From Caldifarciminota bacterium (GTDB taxonomy: Bacteria > Hydrothermota > Tepidihabitantia > Tepidihabitantales > Tepidihabitantaceae), in contig JAFGRF010000077.1 in NCBI GenBank assembly GCA_016935295.1, positions 1 through 5,465 of the forward strand: a DNA stretch of 5,465 nucleotides. The letters are read 5' to 3'. The notes below the pieces were generated by a model, which was not told the origin of the DNA, searched no databases, and saw only the letters and a program-made list of their open reading frames with translations. Positions 1 to 5,358 of the stretch are shown one piece after another; position 1 is the stretch's first letter, and each line of letters opens with the position of its first letter. A program made the translations under genes and the position numbers.

Positions 1-17
1 GGGCTTTCGGTCGCCTT

Positions 18-2087
18 TCATTGCGCTCCCCCCTGCTCCAGTTGTTCCAGGGCCTGTCTGGCCCGGGTGAAGGACGGGTCGAGCCTGAGTACTTCCTGCC
101 AGCGGGCGCGCGCTTCGGCGAGTTTGCCTTCGTAGTGGTCGCAGAGCCCGAGGTAGAACATCGCGTCCGCGAACGTCGGCCGTTCCTTGAGCGCGCCTTC
201 ATAATAGTAACGGGCCTTGGCGATATCCCTGCGGGAGAAAGCGATATTCCCGAGATTGCTCCACGCGTCCAGCGAGTGCGGGTCGCGCGCGAGCGCGAGT
301 TCGTAGTAGTGCGCGCCCGAGTCGAGACGGCCGGCGGTGGCCAGTACGTAGCCCAACGCACCGTAGGCATCGGCGTTGGATGGGTGAAGGCGCATGGCGG
401 CCCGGGCTGCACTTTCGGCTTCGGCAAACCTGCCCACGCTCGCAAGCAGGGTCGCCTCCAGCTTCAGCACGTTGGCACCGGAATCGGATTCGAGGGCACG
501 CCGCACCTCCACGAGGGCTTCGGCTTCCCTGCCCTGTCCGCGCAGGCCCACCGCGGAGACGAAATGACCCTGATCCGGGACTGTCTGCCGGACGGCCCGG
601 ACAAGGTCGGCATTGACGAACAGGAAGGATGCCACGGCAATTGCCAAAGCCGGCCACCGCGCTGAAATCTTCCCCTTTCGGCCCACAAGTCCCATGATTC
701 CCATGACCGCGAGAATCACGACGATCGGGACCATCGGCACGCGGAAACGGCCTGTGACAAAGAAGGCAACGAACGAGAGCGAGTACGTGACGATGAAGAG
801 GTAGAGCGGCAGGAACCGGCGCCAGTCCCGGCGGCGCAGCCAGACCCCGGCCAGGGCCAGCGGCAGCAGGATGCCGAACGGAAACTTGAGGAACCGTGAG
901 TCGAAGAGCAGATAGTTAATAAAGGAGTAGCGTTTGACCACGTACAGGCTGCTCTCGTTGCTGACCTCGTAGCCCGCGAACCAGAGGAAGGTCTTGCGAA
1001 GAAGCAGACCGAGCGCACTGCCCGGTCGTCTCTGCCAGAACTCAAGGCCCTTTGACATCCAGTATCGGTCGACCTCAGCGCCCCGAAGTGACCGACCCTC
1101 GGCTTTCTCGGCCAATCGTATTGCGTCGTCATAGCCACCCCACCAACTGCGGCGCGTGCCCGGAATGACCGCGGTCACGCCGTCTGACATAGGGTTGTTG
1201 CCCATGACGAAGTTGCTGCCCGCCTGCCACGCAATCGGCACGAACTGCCTGCTGACCACGTAGTTGCGTATCGTCACCGGCAGGATGACGAGCGCCGCCG
1301 CTCCCCAGACCTGCACCAGCTTCGCCAGGACTCTCCGACGAGTCGGACCTGTCGGACTCGACCGACCACGCTCCAGCCAGAACCAGACCGGCAGCACCGC
1401 GAGAAACGCCAGCACGTTGGGCCGCGTTATCGCCGCCAGCCCGAACACAAGACCGGGCAGCCACCACTGCCGGTCGGTGTCCCGACTGCGCAGGAGAAGC
1501 ACGAGGCCAAGCACAACCAGAAACGTCAGCAGACCCTCCAAGAGAAGCTGACTGTCGTACCAGATGGCAAGCGGGTAGGCCGCCATCACCAGACCGGCAA
1601 TGCGCGGCACCGCATCGGAACGATGAACGATAGACGATGAACGATCCGGAACGGTCTTCTGGTTCGCTTGCTGCTTGGGGCTTGCGGCTTGCGGCTGAAG
1701 AAACTGCCGTGCCAGCAGGTACACCAGTCCGCAGCCGGCGCTGCCGATGAGCGACTGGACGATCCTCGCGACCAGCTGGCTCGTTCCGGAGAGCCAGTAG
1801 AGAAGACCGAGGAAGTAGGGATAGAGCGGCGCGCGAAAGAACGCGTCGGCGATGAACTCCCGGCCGGCGGCGACGGCCTGCGCCCACTCGTGATGATACA
1901 TCGCGTCCATTTGAGGCAGCAGAAAGAGCGGGTCGCTGTGCTGCAACTGGAGCAGGTGCACGAGCCGCAGCAGGAACGCTACAACGGAAATGACAAGGAA
2001 CCACACCAACTCGGGACTGCGCGTCCCGCGCGTCGGCGCCTGACGGCCTGCCGTTGACGGCGGACGGCCCAAGACCTTTGCGGGCAT
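18..2087 (-). CDS. GT39/PMT_2-like membrane glycosyltransferase with C-terminal TPR domain
   Basis: Integral inner-membrane protein of about 689 residues, predicted to transfer a sugar from a polyprenyl-phosphate donor on the outer face of the membrane; substrate and acceptor are unknown. Numbering below counts from the GTG at 2090. About 11-12 hydrophobic segments span residues 28-495. The first extracytoplasmic loop has the family hallmarks: an Asp followed by Tyr (D62, in MDAMYHHEWA), then D82 and RAPLYPY (86-92). Further motifs shared with the neighbouring paralogue are GxNFxxxNNPxxDG (291-304), YEVxN (374-378) and RxRxP (448-452). Residues ~508-676 form about five TPRs, for example AYGALGYVLATAGRLD. 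The frame has a GTG at 2090 directly before the ATG at 2087, and an in-frame stop lies about 30 nt upstream. I prefer the ATG because it sits where transcription should start. No Shine-Dalgarno is visible. Residues ~134-159 are encoded by low-complexity repeat DNA that the paralogue lacks. The class is fairly sure; the exact role is not known. Confidence 0.9.
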   Translation of the reverse strand: MPAKVLGRPPSTAGRQAPTRGTRSPELVWFLVISVVAFLLRLVHLLQLQHSDPLFLLPQMDAMYHHEWAQAVAAGREFIADAFFRAPLYPYFLGLLYWLSGTSQLVARIVQSLIGSAGCGLVYLLARQFLQPQAASPKQQANQKTVPDRSSSIVHRSDAVPRIAGLVMAAYPLAIWYDSQLLLEGLLTFLVVLGLVLLLRSRDTDRQWWLPGLVFGLAAITRPNVLAFLAVLPVWFWLERGRSSPTGPTRRRVLAKLVQVWGAAALVILPVTIRNYVVSRQFVPIAWQAGSNFVMGNNPMSDGVTAVIPGTRRSWWGGYDDAIRLAEKAEGRSLRGAEVDRYWMSKGLEFWQRRPGSALGLLLRKTFLWFAGYEVSNESSLYVVKRYSFINYLLFDSRFLKFPFGILLPLALAGVWLRRRDWRRFLPLYLFIVTYSLSFVAFFVTGRFRVPMVPIVVILAVMGIMGLVGRKGKISARWPALAIAVASFLFVNADLVRAVRQTVPDQGHFVSAVGLRGQGREAEALVEVRRALESDSGANVLKLEATLLASVGRFAEAESAARAAMRLHPSNADAYGALGYVLATAGRLDSGAHYYELALARDPHSLDAWSNLGNIAFSRRDIAKARYYYEGALKERPTFADAMFYLGLCDHYEGKLAEARARWQEVLRLDPSFTRARQALEQLEQGGAQ
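1334..1366 (-). repeat. Short GTCGGAC-type low-complexity stretch in a loop-coding region
   Basis: The stretch is built from repeated GTCGGAC/GAGTC words (for example AGTCGGACCTGTCGGACTCG at 1341-1360) and codes for a Ser/Pro/Thr/Arg-rich loop near residues 242-254. The plus-strand paralogue has a comparable GTCCGAC/GGTCC-rich stretch at 3139-3179 in the equivalent loop. Confidence 0.45.
1614..1696 (-). repeat. Low-complexity repeat block inserted in frame within the minus-strand gene
   Basis: On the plus strand this block contains CGATGAACGAT twice, 14 bp apart (1621-1631 and 1635-1645), followed by a run of GCTTG-type words (1665-1696). It encodes residues ~134-159, a hydrophilic Gln/Ser/Arg-rich stretch between two membrane helices. 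The paralogue goes straight from RRIFGRR into the next helix at the same place. The words resemble those in the intergenic block at 2293-2388, in the same order when each is read in its own orientation. Confidence 0.7.
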
Positions 2088-2093
2088 CACACG

Positions 2094-2121
2094 AGTATCG
2101 GCAAAAGAGGAAGCAGGTCAA
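2094..2121 (-). promoter_or_regulatory. Sigma70-like promoter of the minus-strand glycosyltransferase gene
   Basis: On the minus strand, TTGACC (2121-2116) is followed after 16 nt by GATACT (2099-2094), matching the -35 and -10 consensus at 5/6 and 4/6. Six nucleotides separate the -10 box from the ATG at 2087. A start 7 nt downstream would therefore fall on the A of the ATG, giving a leaderless mRNA. This fits the lack of a Shine-Dalgarno. It is inferred from sequence only. Confidence 0.5.
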
Positions 2122-2222
2122 GCGACAAGAGCCGGCCACAACCCCGACATGGAGACAACCACAGAGTCCAAGGAGAACACAGAGCAGGTGAAGATTGAGC
2201 TCGGATTCTATCCTCAGAGTCT

Positions 2223-2241
2223 CTGTACTATAAGCGTACAG
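2223..2241. promoter_or_regulatory. Inverted repeat CTGTAC-N7-GTACAG
   Basis: CTGTAC (2223-2228) and GTACAG (2236-2241) form a perfect 6-bp inverted repeat around TATAAGC. It lies about midway between the divergent promoters, roughly 100 bp from the minus-strand -35 box and 230 bp from the plus-strand one. It could be an operator or simply part of the dispersed repeat. No -35 box is spaced properly from the TATAAG. Confidence 0.25.
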
Positions 2242-2292
2242 GGTCATCGTTTCCGCGAAGATGTCTCTCCGACGTCTCTGTGCTGAAAGCCT

Positions 2293-2388
2293 CAAGCCCA
2301 AGCGCAAGCCCAAGTTCCCAGCCGACTCCTACTTCGGGAATTGGACATTCGAGCTTGATTCGTCATTCGTCCTTCGGACTTCGGACTT
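2293..2388 (+). repeat. Composite low-complexity block of CAAGCCC words then TTCGTCATTCG words
   Basis: CAAGCCCAAGCGCAAGCCC (2293-2311) is followed by ATTGGACATTCGAGCTTG and TTCGTCATTCGTCCTTCGG (2359-2377), then a tandem TTCGGAC pair (2373-2386). The order, CAAGCC-type words and then TTCRTC-type words, is the same as in the coding-strand orientation of the insert in the minus-strand gene. No protein is predicted here. Confidence 0.55.
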
Positions 2389-2469
2389 GTGCGTCCGACG
2401 CACGCCGTGCTCTCTGTGGTTCAATATCGGAATCAGGGGCCGGGGAGAATTCGGGACCGGGCAGCGTGC

Positions 2470-2498
2470 TTGACCGGACGGGACGTGCTCCATATACT
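2470..2498 (+). promoter_or_regulatory. Sigma70-like promoter of the plus-strand glycosyltransferase gene
   Basis: TTGACC (2470-2475), a 17-nt spacer and TATACT (2493-2498) match the sigma70 consensus at 5/6 and 5/6 with ideal spacing. The ATG follows 10 nt after the -10 box, so the expected 5' leader is only about 0-5 nt and has no room for a Shine-Dalgarno. The -35 hexamer is identical to that of the divergent promoter. Confidence 0.65.
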
Positions 2499-2508
2499 CA
2501 CGCAGCCG

Positions 2509-4386
2509 ATGGCCAGAAAACCTCCCTCCGGCCGGACAACAGCGAGCACGAGTCGCGACCGCCGCATATGGCTGTTCGCAGCGCTCGCGCTCACGTTCTT
2601 CATCCGCCTCTGGTTCATCCTGGGCATGCGCGGCCACCCGTTCTCGACCATGGGCCCGACCTACGTGGATTCCTACTACTACCACCAATGGGCAATCGAG
2701 ATCATCTCGGGCAACTTCTGGGGCTCGGACGTCTTCTTCCTGCGCCCGCTCTACCCGTATCTGCTCGCGCTTATCTACGCTATCTTCGGCCGGCACGTCC
2801 TCGCGGTGCAGCTCGTCCAGACTCTGTTCGCTACCGCTTCCTGTTTCCTGCTGTACGAAACGACGCGCCGCATCTTCGGCCGGCGCCCGGCCATCTTCGC
2901 GTCCTTCGGCTTCGCCCTGACCGGCGTGCTGGTGTTCTTCACCGGAACATTCCTCCACGTAGAGCTCACAGTCCTGCTCAGCCTGCTCTTCCTCTGGCTG
3001 ATACTCATTGCGGGCAGGCGAATCTGGCTGTGGGCCGTTGCAGGCATATGCTTCGGCCTGCTCGTCATCTCCCGTCCGGAACTCCTGCTCGTTCTGCCGT
3101 TCCTGGTCGCGTGGCTGTGGAAGCAGTCCACCACCCGCGGTCCTTCGTCCGACACTCCCGGTCCGCTGTCCGGAGTCCCACGCAGCGCGCCGGTCGCCCT
3201 GGCCGCCGTCGCGCTCCTCATCATCGCCGTCGTGCCCATAAGAAACTACATCGTCGGCCGCGACCCGGTGCTGTTCACCGCCCATTCCGGCCTCAACTTC
3301 TACTACGCCAACAACCCCTCGGCCGACGGCACCTGGCAGCCCACTGCCGAACTGGCGCGCGGCACCGGTTTCTCGCACGAACGTCTGAAGCACGTCATCC
3401 GCACGATCGATGGCCGTCAGGTCAGTTGGTCTGCCGCATCGTCCTACTGGACCCGCCGAGGCATCAGCTTCATCACCCATCAGCCGGGCAAGTACCTTCA
3501 ACTCCTCGGCCGCAAGCTCCTGCTCTTCTTCAGCAACTATGAAGTGCCCAACAACTACTACCCGGAAACCGTCCGCCCGGCATCATTGCCGCTCCGGCTG
3601 GCCTTTGTGAACTTCGGGCTGGTGCTCGGGCTCGGACTCGTCGGTATGGTCTGGGCCTGGCCGAAACGCCGACAGGCGCTGCCCACCTACCTCTTTGTCG
3701 CCGCTCACCTGGTCTCCGCGCTGCTTTTCTACGTGCTCTCGCGCCTGCGCGCCCCGGTTCTACCCTTCCTGCTGATGTTCGCCGGATACGGACTGCACGG
3801 AATAGTCGACTCCATCCGACAGCGCCGAGTGAAGCACGCAGTCGTCGGCATCGCCATCGCGGCCGCGGTATACGCAGCCTCGGTTCTGATTCCGGTCCCG
3901 CGGCAGACCTACTCGGCGCAGGCCTGGGTTCAGGCAGGCAACACCTGGCTTGGCGAACGCAAAGTCGGCCCTGCCATCGAGGCGCTCAACCGCGCCCTCG
4001 CGATCCAGCCGAGTCTGTATGCTGCTCGCTACAGCCTGGTAATGGCCCTGGCCGGCTCCGGCAGACTCAATGAGGCCGAGGCCGAGTTCAGAAAACTTCA
4101 GGCTGACGCGACGTCACCCAGTGCCCGGGTTCTGGTCCTGCGTGCGGCCGTGCGTCTGTCCGTCGCCCGCCGCGAGTTCGCGCGTGCAGTCGCGCTCGGC
4201 CGCGAGGCACTGGCCGCAGACCCGAACGATGCTGAGACGCACTACATGCTCGGCCTCGTTTTCATCAGCATGGACAGCCTCGTGCAGGCACGCGAGCATC
4301 TGTCCCGCGCGGCCGCGCTCGAACCGGGACAACACGCGATCCGCGACGCTTTGCAGGCGGTGGAGTCACGCCTGCAGGGCCGCTAA
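2509..4386 (+). CDS. GT39/PMT_2-like membrane glycosyltransferase with C-terminal TPR domain (paralogue)
   Basis: A 625-residue paralogue of the divergent minus-strand gene, with the same architecture: a short basic N-terminus, about 12-13 hydrophobic segments (residues 19-461), then about four TPRs (469-608). The presumed catalytic Asp is D54 (YVDSYYYHQWA), followed by D74 and RPLYPY (79-84). Also shared are GxNFxxxNNPxxDG (261-274), YEVxN (344-348) and RxRxP (412-416). It is expected to act on the periplasmic or outer face with a lipid-linked sugar donor; the acceptor is unknown. The open frame extends upstream to a GTG at 2389. I chose the ATG at 2509 because the protein then begins with a normal basic N-terminus before the first membrane helix. 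In addition, a near-consensus promoter lies inside the would-be extension, ending 10 nt before this ATG. A Pro/Ser/Thr-rich linker (206-227) sits where the paralogue also has a low-complexity linker. A TAA stop ends the gene at 4386. Confidence 0.9.
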   Translation: MARKPPSGRTTASTSRDRRIWLFAALALTFFIRLWFILGMRGHPFSTMGPTYVDSYYYHQWAIEIISGNFWGSDVFFLRPLYPYLLALIYAIFGRHVLAVQLVQTLFATASCFLLYETTRRIFGRRPAIFASFGFALTGVLVFFTGTFLHVELTVLLSLLFLWLILIAGRRIWLWAVAGICFGLLVISRPELLLVLPFLVAWLWKQSTTRGPSSDTPGPLSGVPRSAPVALAAVALLIIAVVPIRNYIVGRDPVLFTAHSGLNFYYANNPSADGTWQPTAELARGTGFSHERLKHVIRTIDGRQVSWSAASSYWTRRGISFITHQPGKYLQLLGRKLLLFFSNYEVPNNYYPETVRPASLPLRLAFVNFGLVLGLGLVGMVWAWPKRRQALPTYLFVAAHLVSALLFYVLSRLRAPVLPFLLMFAGYGLHGIVDSIRQRRVKHAVVGIAIAAAVYAASVLIPVPRQTYSAQAWVQAGNTWLGERKVGPAIEALNRALAIQPSLYAARYSLVMALAGSGRLNEAEAEFRKLQADATSPSARVLVLRAAVRLSVARREFARAVALGREALAADPNDAETHYMLGLVFISMDSLVQAREHLSRAAALEPGQHAIRDALQAVESRLQGR

Positions 4387-4420
4387 CCTCCGCCCGAACA
4401 CCAAAACACCGCGCACATCT

Positions 4421-4466
4421 CCCTGCCCACCCTCTCTCGCTAGTGGTAGCAGGAGGGGATGGGGCG
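4421..4466. other. Imperfect C-rich/G-rich hairpin downstream of the plus-strand gene
   Basis: GCTA (4439-4442) pairs with TAGC (4447-4450) around a GTGG loop. The flanking C-rich arm (4421-4438) pairs imperfectly with the G-rich arm (4451-4466), about 14 of 20 positions in all. It lies 35 nt past the stop codon and has no T-tract. It could stabilise the 3' end, weakly terminate, or be a dispersed CCCTCTC/GAGGGG hairpin repeat. Confidence 0.4.
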
Positions 4467-4941
4467 ATGTGACCGGAACGCCCTCGTTTCGAGTCGTTTC
4501 CAGACCCACGGCGATAGCTGGAGCCTTGTACCTCGAAACCGGGTTCGCGCCGGCGTCGCGTTGTGTCTGTCGATGTACCTCTCGTCGTGTGTCTCGAAGT
4601 ACCGGCAGAAGTATCCTCACTTGCATACTCACTTGCGTCGGCACACCTATCACGAGCTGTATCGCGACCTGTGTCGCGAGCTGTGCGCGAAGCTGTCCGC
4701 GTCGCCGTGCCGCGGGTTGTTCGCGAAGTCGTACAGGTCGTTGTTCCGGCAGTTGTTCGCGCCGTTGTTCGGCCTGATGTACCAATCGATTATCCCACGG
4801 TCGTACGCTTCGATGCGTCTCGCGCTGCTTCGGCGGAGGCTACGGGGGAGGCGGCCCGTGGGCCGACCAGTGGGCGGCAGCACTGTTTCTACAGGGGCGA
4901 GGCCAATTGTGGTCTGTGCTGGGGTTCACCACCACTTATAG
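4459..4941 (+). CDS. Possible repeat protein with [L/M]-[Y/C/F]-x-x tetrapeptides (doubtful)
   Basis: This open frame of 160 codons runs through the whole first 12-bp array. Within the array (residues ~35-126) it reads as about 23 tetrapeptides such as LYRD, LCRE, LCAK, LFAK and LFRQ. By hand count, third codon positions in the array are about 83% G+C, against about 49% and 46% at positions one and two, as expected of coding DNA in a GC-rich genome. Against it: a 12-bp repeat forces a three-base phase whether or not it is translated, and the other two plus frames and two minus frames are also open for long stretches. The AGGAGG at 4451-4456 is only 2 nt from the ATG. Residues before and after the array are unremarkable. 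No family is recognised and no function is proposed. The true start, if any, could be TTG 4561 or ATG 4573. Confidence 0.2.
   Translation: MGRCDRNALVSSRFQTHGDSWSLVPRNRVRAGVALCLSMYLSSCVSKYRQKYPHLHTHLRRHTYHELYRDLCRELCAKLSASPCRGLFAKSYRSLFRQLFAPLFGLMYQSIIPRSYASMRLALLRRRLRGRRPVGRPVGGSTVSTGARPIVVCAGVHHHL
4561..4836. repeat. Degenerate 12-bp tandem array, 23 units (array 1)
   Basis: The sequence divides into 23 consecutive 12-mers without indels, with an approximate consensus of YTGTNYCGCGAG. Clear units are CTGTATCGCGAC (4657), CTGTGTCGCGAG (4669), CTGTGCGCGAAG (4681), TTGTTCGCGAAG (4717), TTGTTCCGGCAG (4741) and TTGTTCGCGCCG (4753). By hand count, position 3 is G in 21/23 units, positions 3-4 are GT in 17/23, position 6 is a pyrimidine in 23/23 and position 12 is G in 19/23. 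Conservation is best at 4657-4776 and decays towards both ends. Several units carry the palindrome TCGCGA. There are no unique spacers, so it is not a CRISPR array. Confidence 0.85.
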
Positions 4942-4987
4942 ACAGAGGTACACCACCATGGGAGCCCTGCAGCTTTCGCCCGACACG
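4837..4987. other. Intergenic stretch without recognisable gene
   Basis: This stretch between the first array and the nested palindrome shows no 12-bp phase and no convincing gene. The only local structure seen is a short stem, CGGCC (4852-4856) with GGCCG (4861-4865) around a 4-nt loop, and a repeated CACCACC word (4927-4957). Confidence 0.4.
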
Positions 4988-5026
4988 CCCGGCGAATCCT
5001 ACAGCGCTGTAGACTGAGCAGCCGGG
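4988..5026. other. Nested palindrome / hairpin
   Basis: CTACAGCGCTGTAG (4999-5012) is a perfect 14-bp palindrome. It is flanked by CCCGGC (4988-4993) and GCCGGG (5021-5026), which are also complementary, so a long interrupted stem can form. There is no T-tract. It could be a dyad protein-binding site or part of a structured RNA. Confidence 0.5.
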
Positions 5027-5094
5027 CCGAGAAGCAGCGCAAGTGACTATAAAAGAAGCGGTTAGTCAGCAATCGGCGAAATCCACCCCTGCAT

Positions 5095-5100
5095 GGAGGA
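5095..5100 (+). promoter_or_regulatory. Shine-Dalgarno GGAGGA before ATG 5107
   Basis: GGAGGA ends 6 nt before the ATG at 5107, an ideal spacing. It is the only well-placed Shine-Dalgarno seen in the window; the two large genes lack one. A TATAAA hexamer at 5048-5053 could be a -10 box, but no matching -35 box is visible. Confidence 0.35.
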
Positions 5101-5106
5101 AGTAGT

Positions 5107-5304
5107 ATGGAGTGCGGTCTGGGAAGCGCTCCCGCAGGCTACCCGGCAGAGAGCCTGGGCCGCCGTCTGGAAGACTCTCCGGATTGCCGCCCGGACGATG
5201 ACTTGCCGGAGAAACGGGCACACAACTCTCAGAACAACCCTGCAGGCTGCCCGGCGGTCCGCCAGGCAGGCTGCTTGACCTATGGCCGAGAACGTAGTCG
5301 CTGA
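5107..5304 (+). CDS. Possible small protein, 65 residues, coinciding with the second 12-bp array
   Basis: The ATG is preceded by GGAGGA at good spacing, and the frame ends at TGA 5304. The predicted product is hydrophilic, rich in Pro, Gly, Arg and Asp, with four cysteines (C3, C27, C48, C56) and no membrane segment or signal peptide. It reads loosely as tetrapeptides ending in Ala, Glu or Asp (APAG, YPAE, CPAV) because the DNA has a 12-bp period. Base composition by codon position does not favour this frame over the overlapping one from ATG 5093 or the minus-strand frame 5382-5062. No family is recognised. It could equally be chance reading of a non-coding repeat. Confidence 0.3.
   Translation: MECGLGSAPAGYPAESLGRRLEDSPDCRPDDDLPEKRAHNSQNNPAGCPAVRQAGCLTYGRERSR
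5113..5280. repeat. Degenerate 12-bp tandem array, 14 units (array 2)
   Basis: Fourteen consecutive 12-mers in fixed phase have an approximate consensus of GGCTGYCCGGCA. Clear units are GGCTACCCGGCA (5137), CGCCGTCTGGAA (5161), TGCCGCCCGGAC (5185), GGCTGCCCGGCG (5245) and GGCTGCTTGACC (5269). By hand count, positions 3 (C), 7 (C), 9 (G) and 10 (G) are each conserved in 11/14 units, and position 6 is a pyrimidine in 13/14. The 16-mers starting at 5134 and 5242 match at 14/16 positions and are 108 bp (nine units) apart. Weak units may continue at 5089-5112 and 5329-5352. Confidence 0.7.
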
Positions 5305-5317
5305 AGCCCTACACCTG

Positions 5318-5343
5318 GTCCTCTCCGGGATTCCCCGGAGGAC
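5318..5343. other. Hairpin 1 of the right-edge string
   Basis: CTCCGGG (5323-5329) pairs with CCCGGAG (5334-5340) around the loop ATTC. Treating CT as a bulge extends the stem to GTCCT/AGGAC, ending at 5318 and 5343. Confidence 0.5.
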
Positions 5344-5358
5344 TCTGCGGCAAGCTCC

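Larger units (their letters stand above)
2157..2421. repeat. Intergenic segment bounded by inverted AACCACAGAG copies
   Basis: AACCACAGAG (2157-2166) has a perfect inverted copy, CTCTGTGGTT (2412-2421). A further ACACAGAG lies just inside the left copy (2177-2184), and CTCTGTG words occur at 2275-2282. CACAGAG-rich words of this kind are, from memory, common dispersed intergenic repeats in several environmental bacterial lineages. No reading frame here looks coding. The segment fills most of the space between the two divergent promoters. Confidence 0.5.

Noticed and set aside
1129..2313. Long minus-strand open frame of 394 codons
   Set aside because: It overlaps the glycosyltransferase gene in another frame, its translation is Arg/Ala/Ser-rich without family motifs, and it is a by-product of GC-rich codon use.
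2389..2508. N-terminal extension of the plus-strand glycosyltransferase to GTG 2389
   Set aside because: It would add 40 residues encoded by repeat DNA and by the promoter itself; the protein from ATG 2509 starts normally just before the first membrane helix.
2329..3542. Long open frames on both strands across the start of the plus-strand gene
   Set aside because: Their translations are compositionally biased (Arg/Glu/Asp-rich or Arg/Pro/His-rich) and they overlap the well-supported membrane protein; treated as shadows.
4451..4461. AGGAGG as ribosome site for ATG 4459
   Set aside because: Only 2 nt separate the motif from the ATG, and it is part of the G-rich arm of the 4421-4466 hairpin.
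4366..4785. Minus-strand ORF through array 1 (Gln/Arg-rich tetrapeptides)
   Set aside because: It overlaps the end of the plus-strand gene and has lower G+C at third positions than the opposite plus frame; open because the repeat contains no stops.
5041..5092. tRNA or small structured RNA around the TATAAA segment
   Set aside because: No cloverleaf, conserved TTCRA-type loop or paired acceptor stem could be built here.
4561..5280. CRISPR array
   Set aside because: Units are 12 bp, degenerate and directly adjacent, with no unique spacers and no cas genes in the window.
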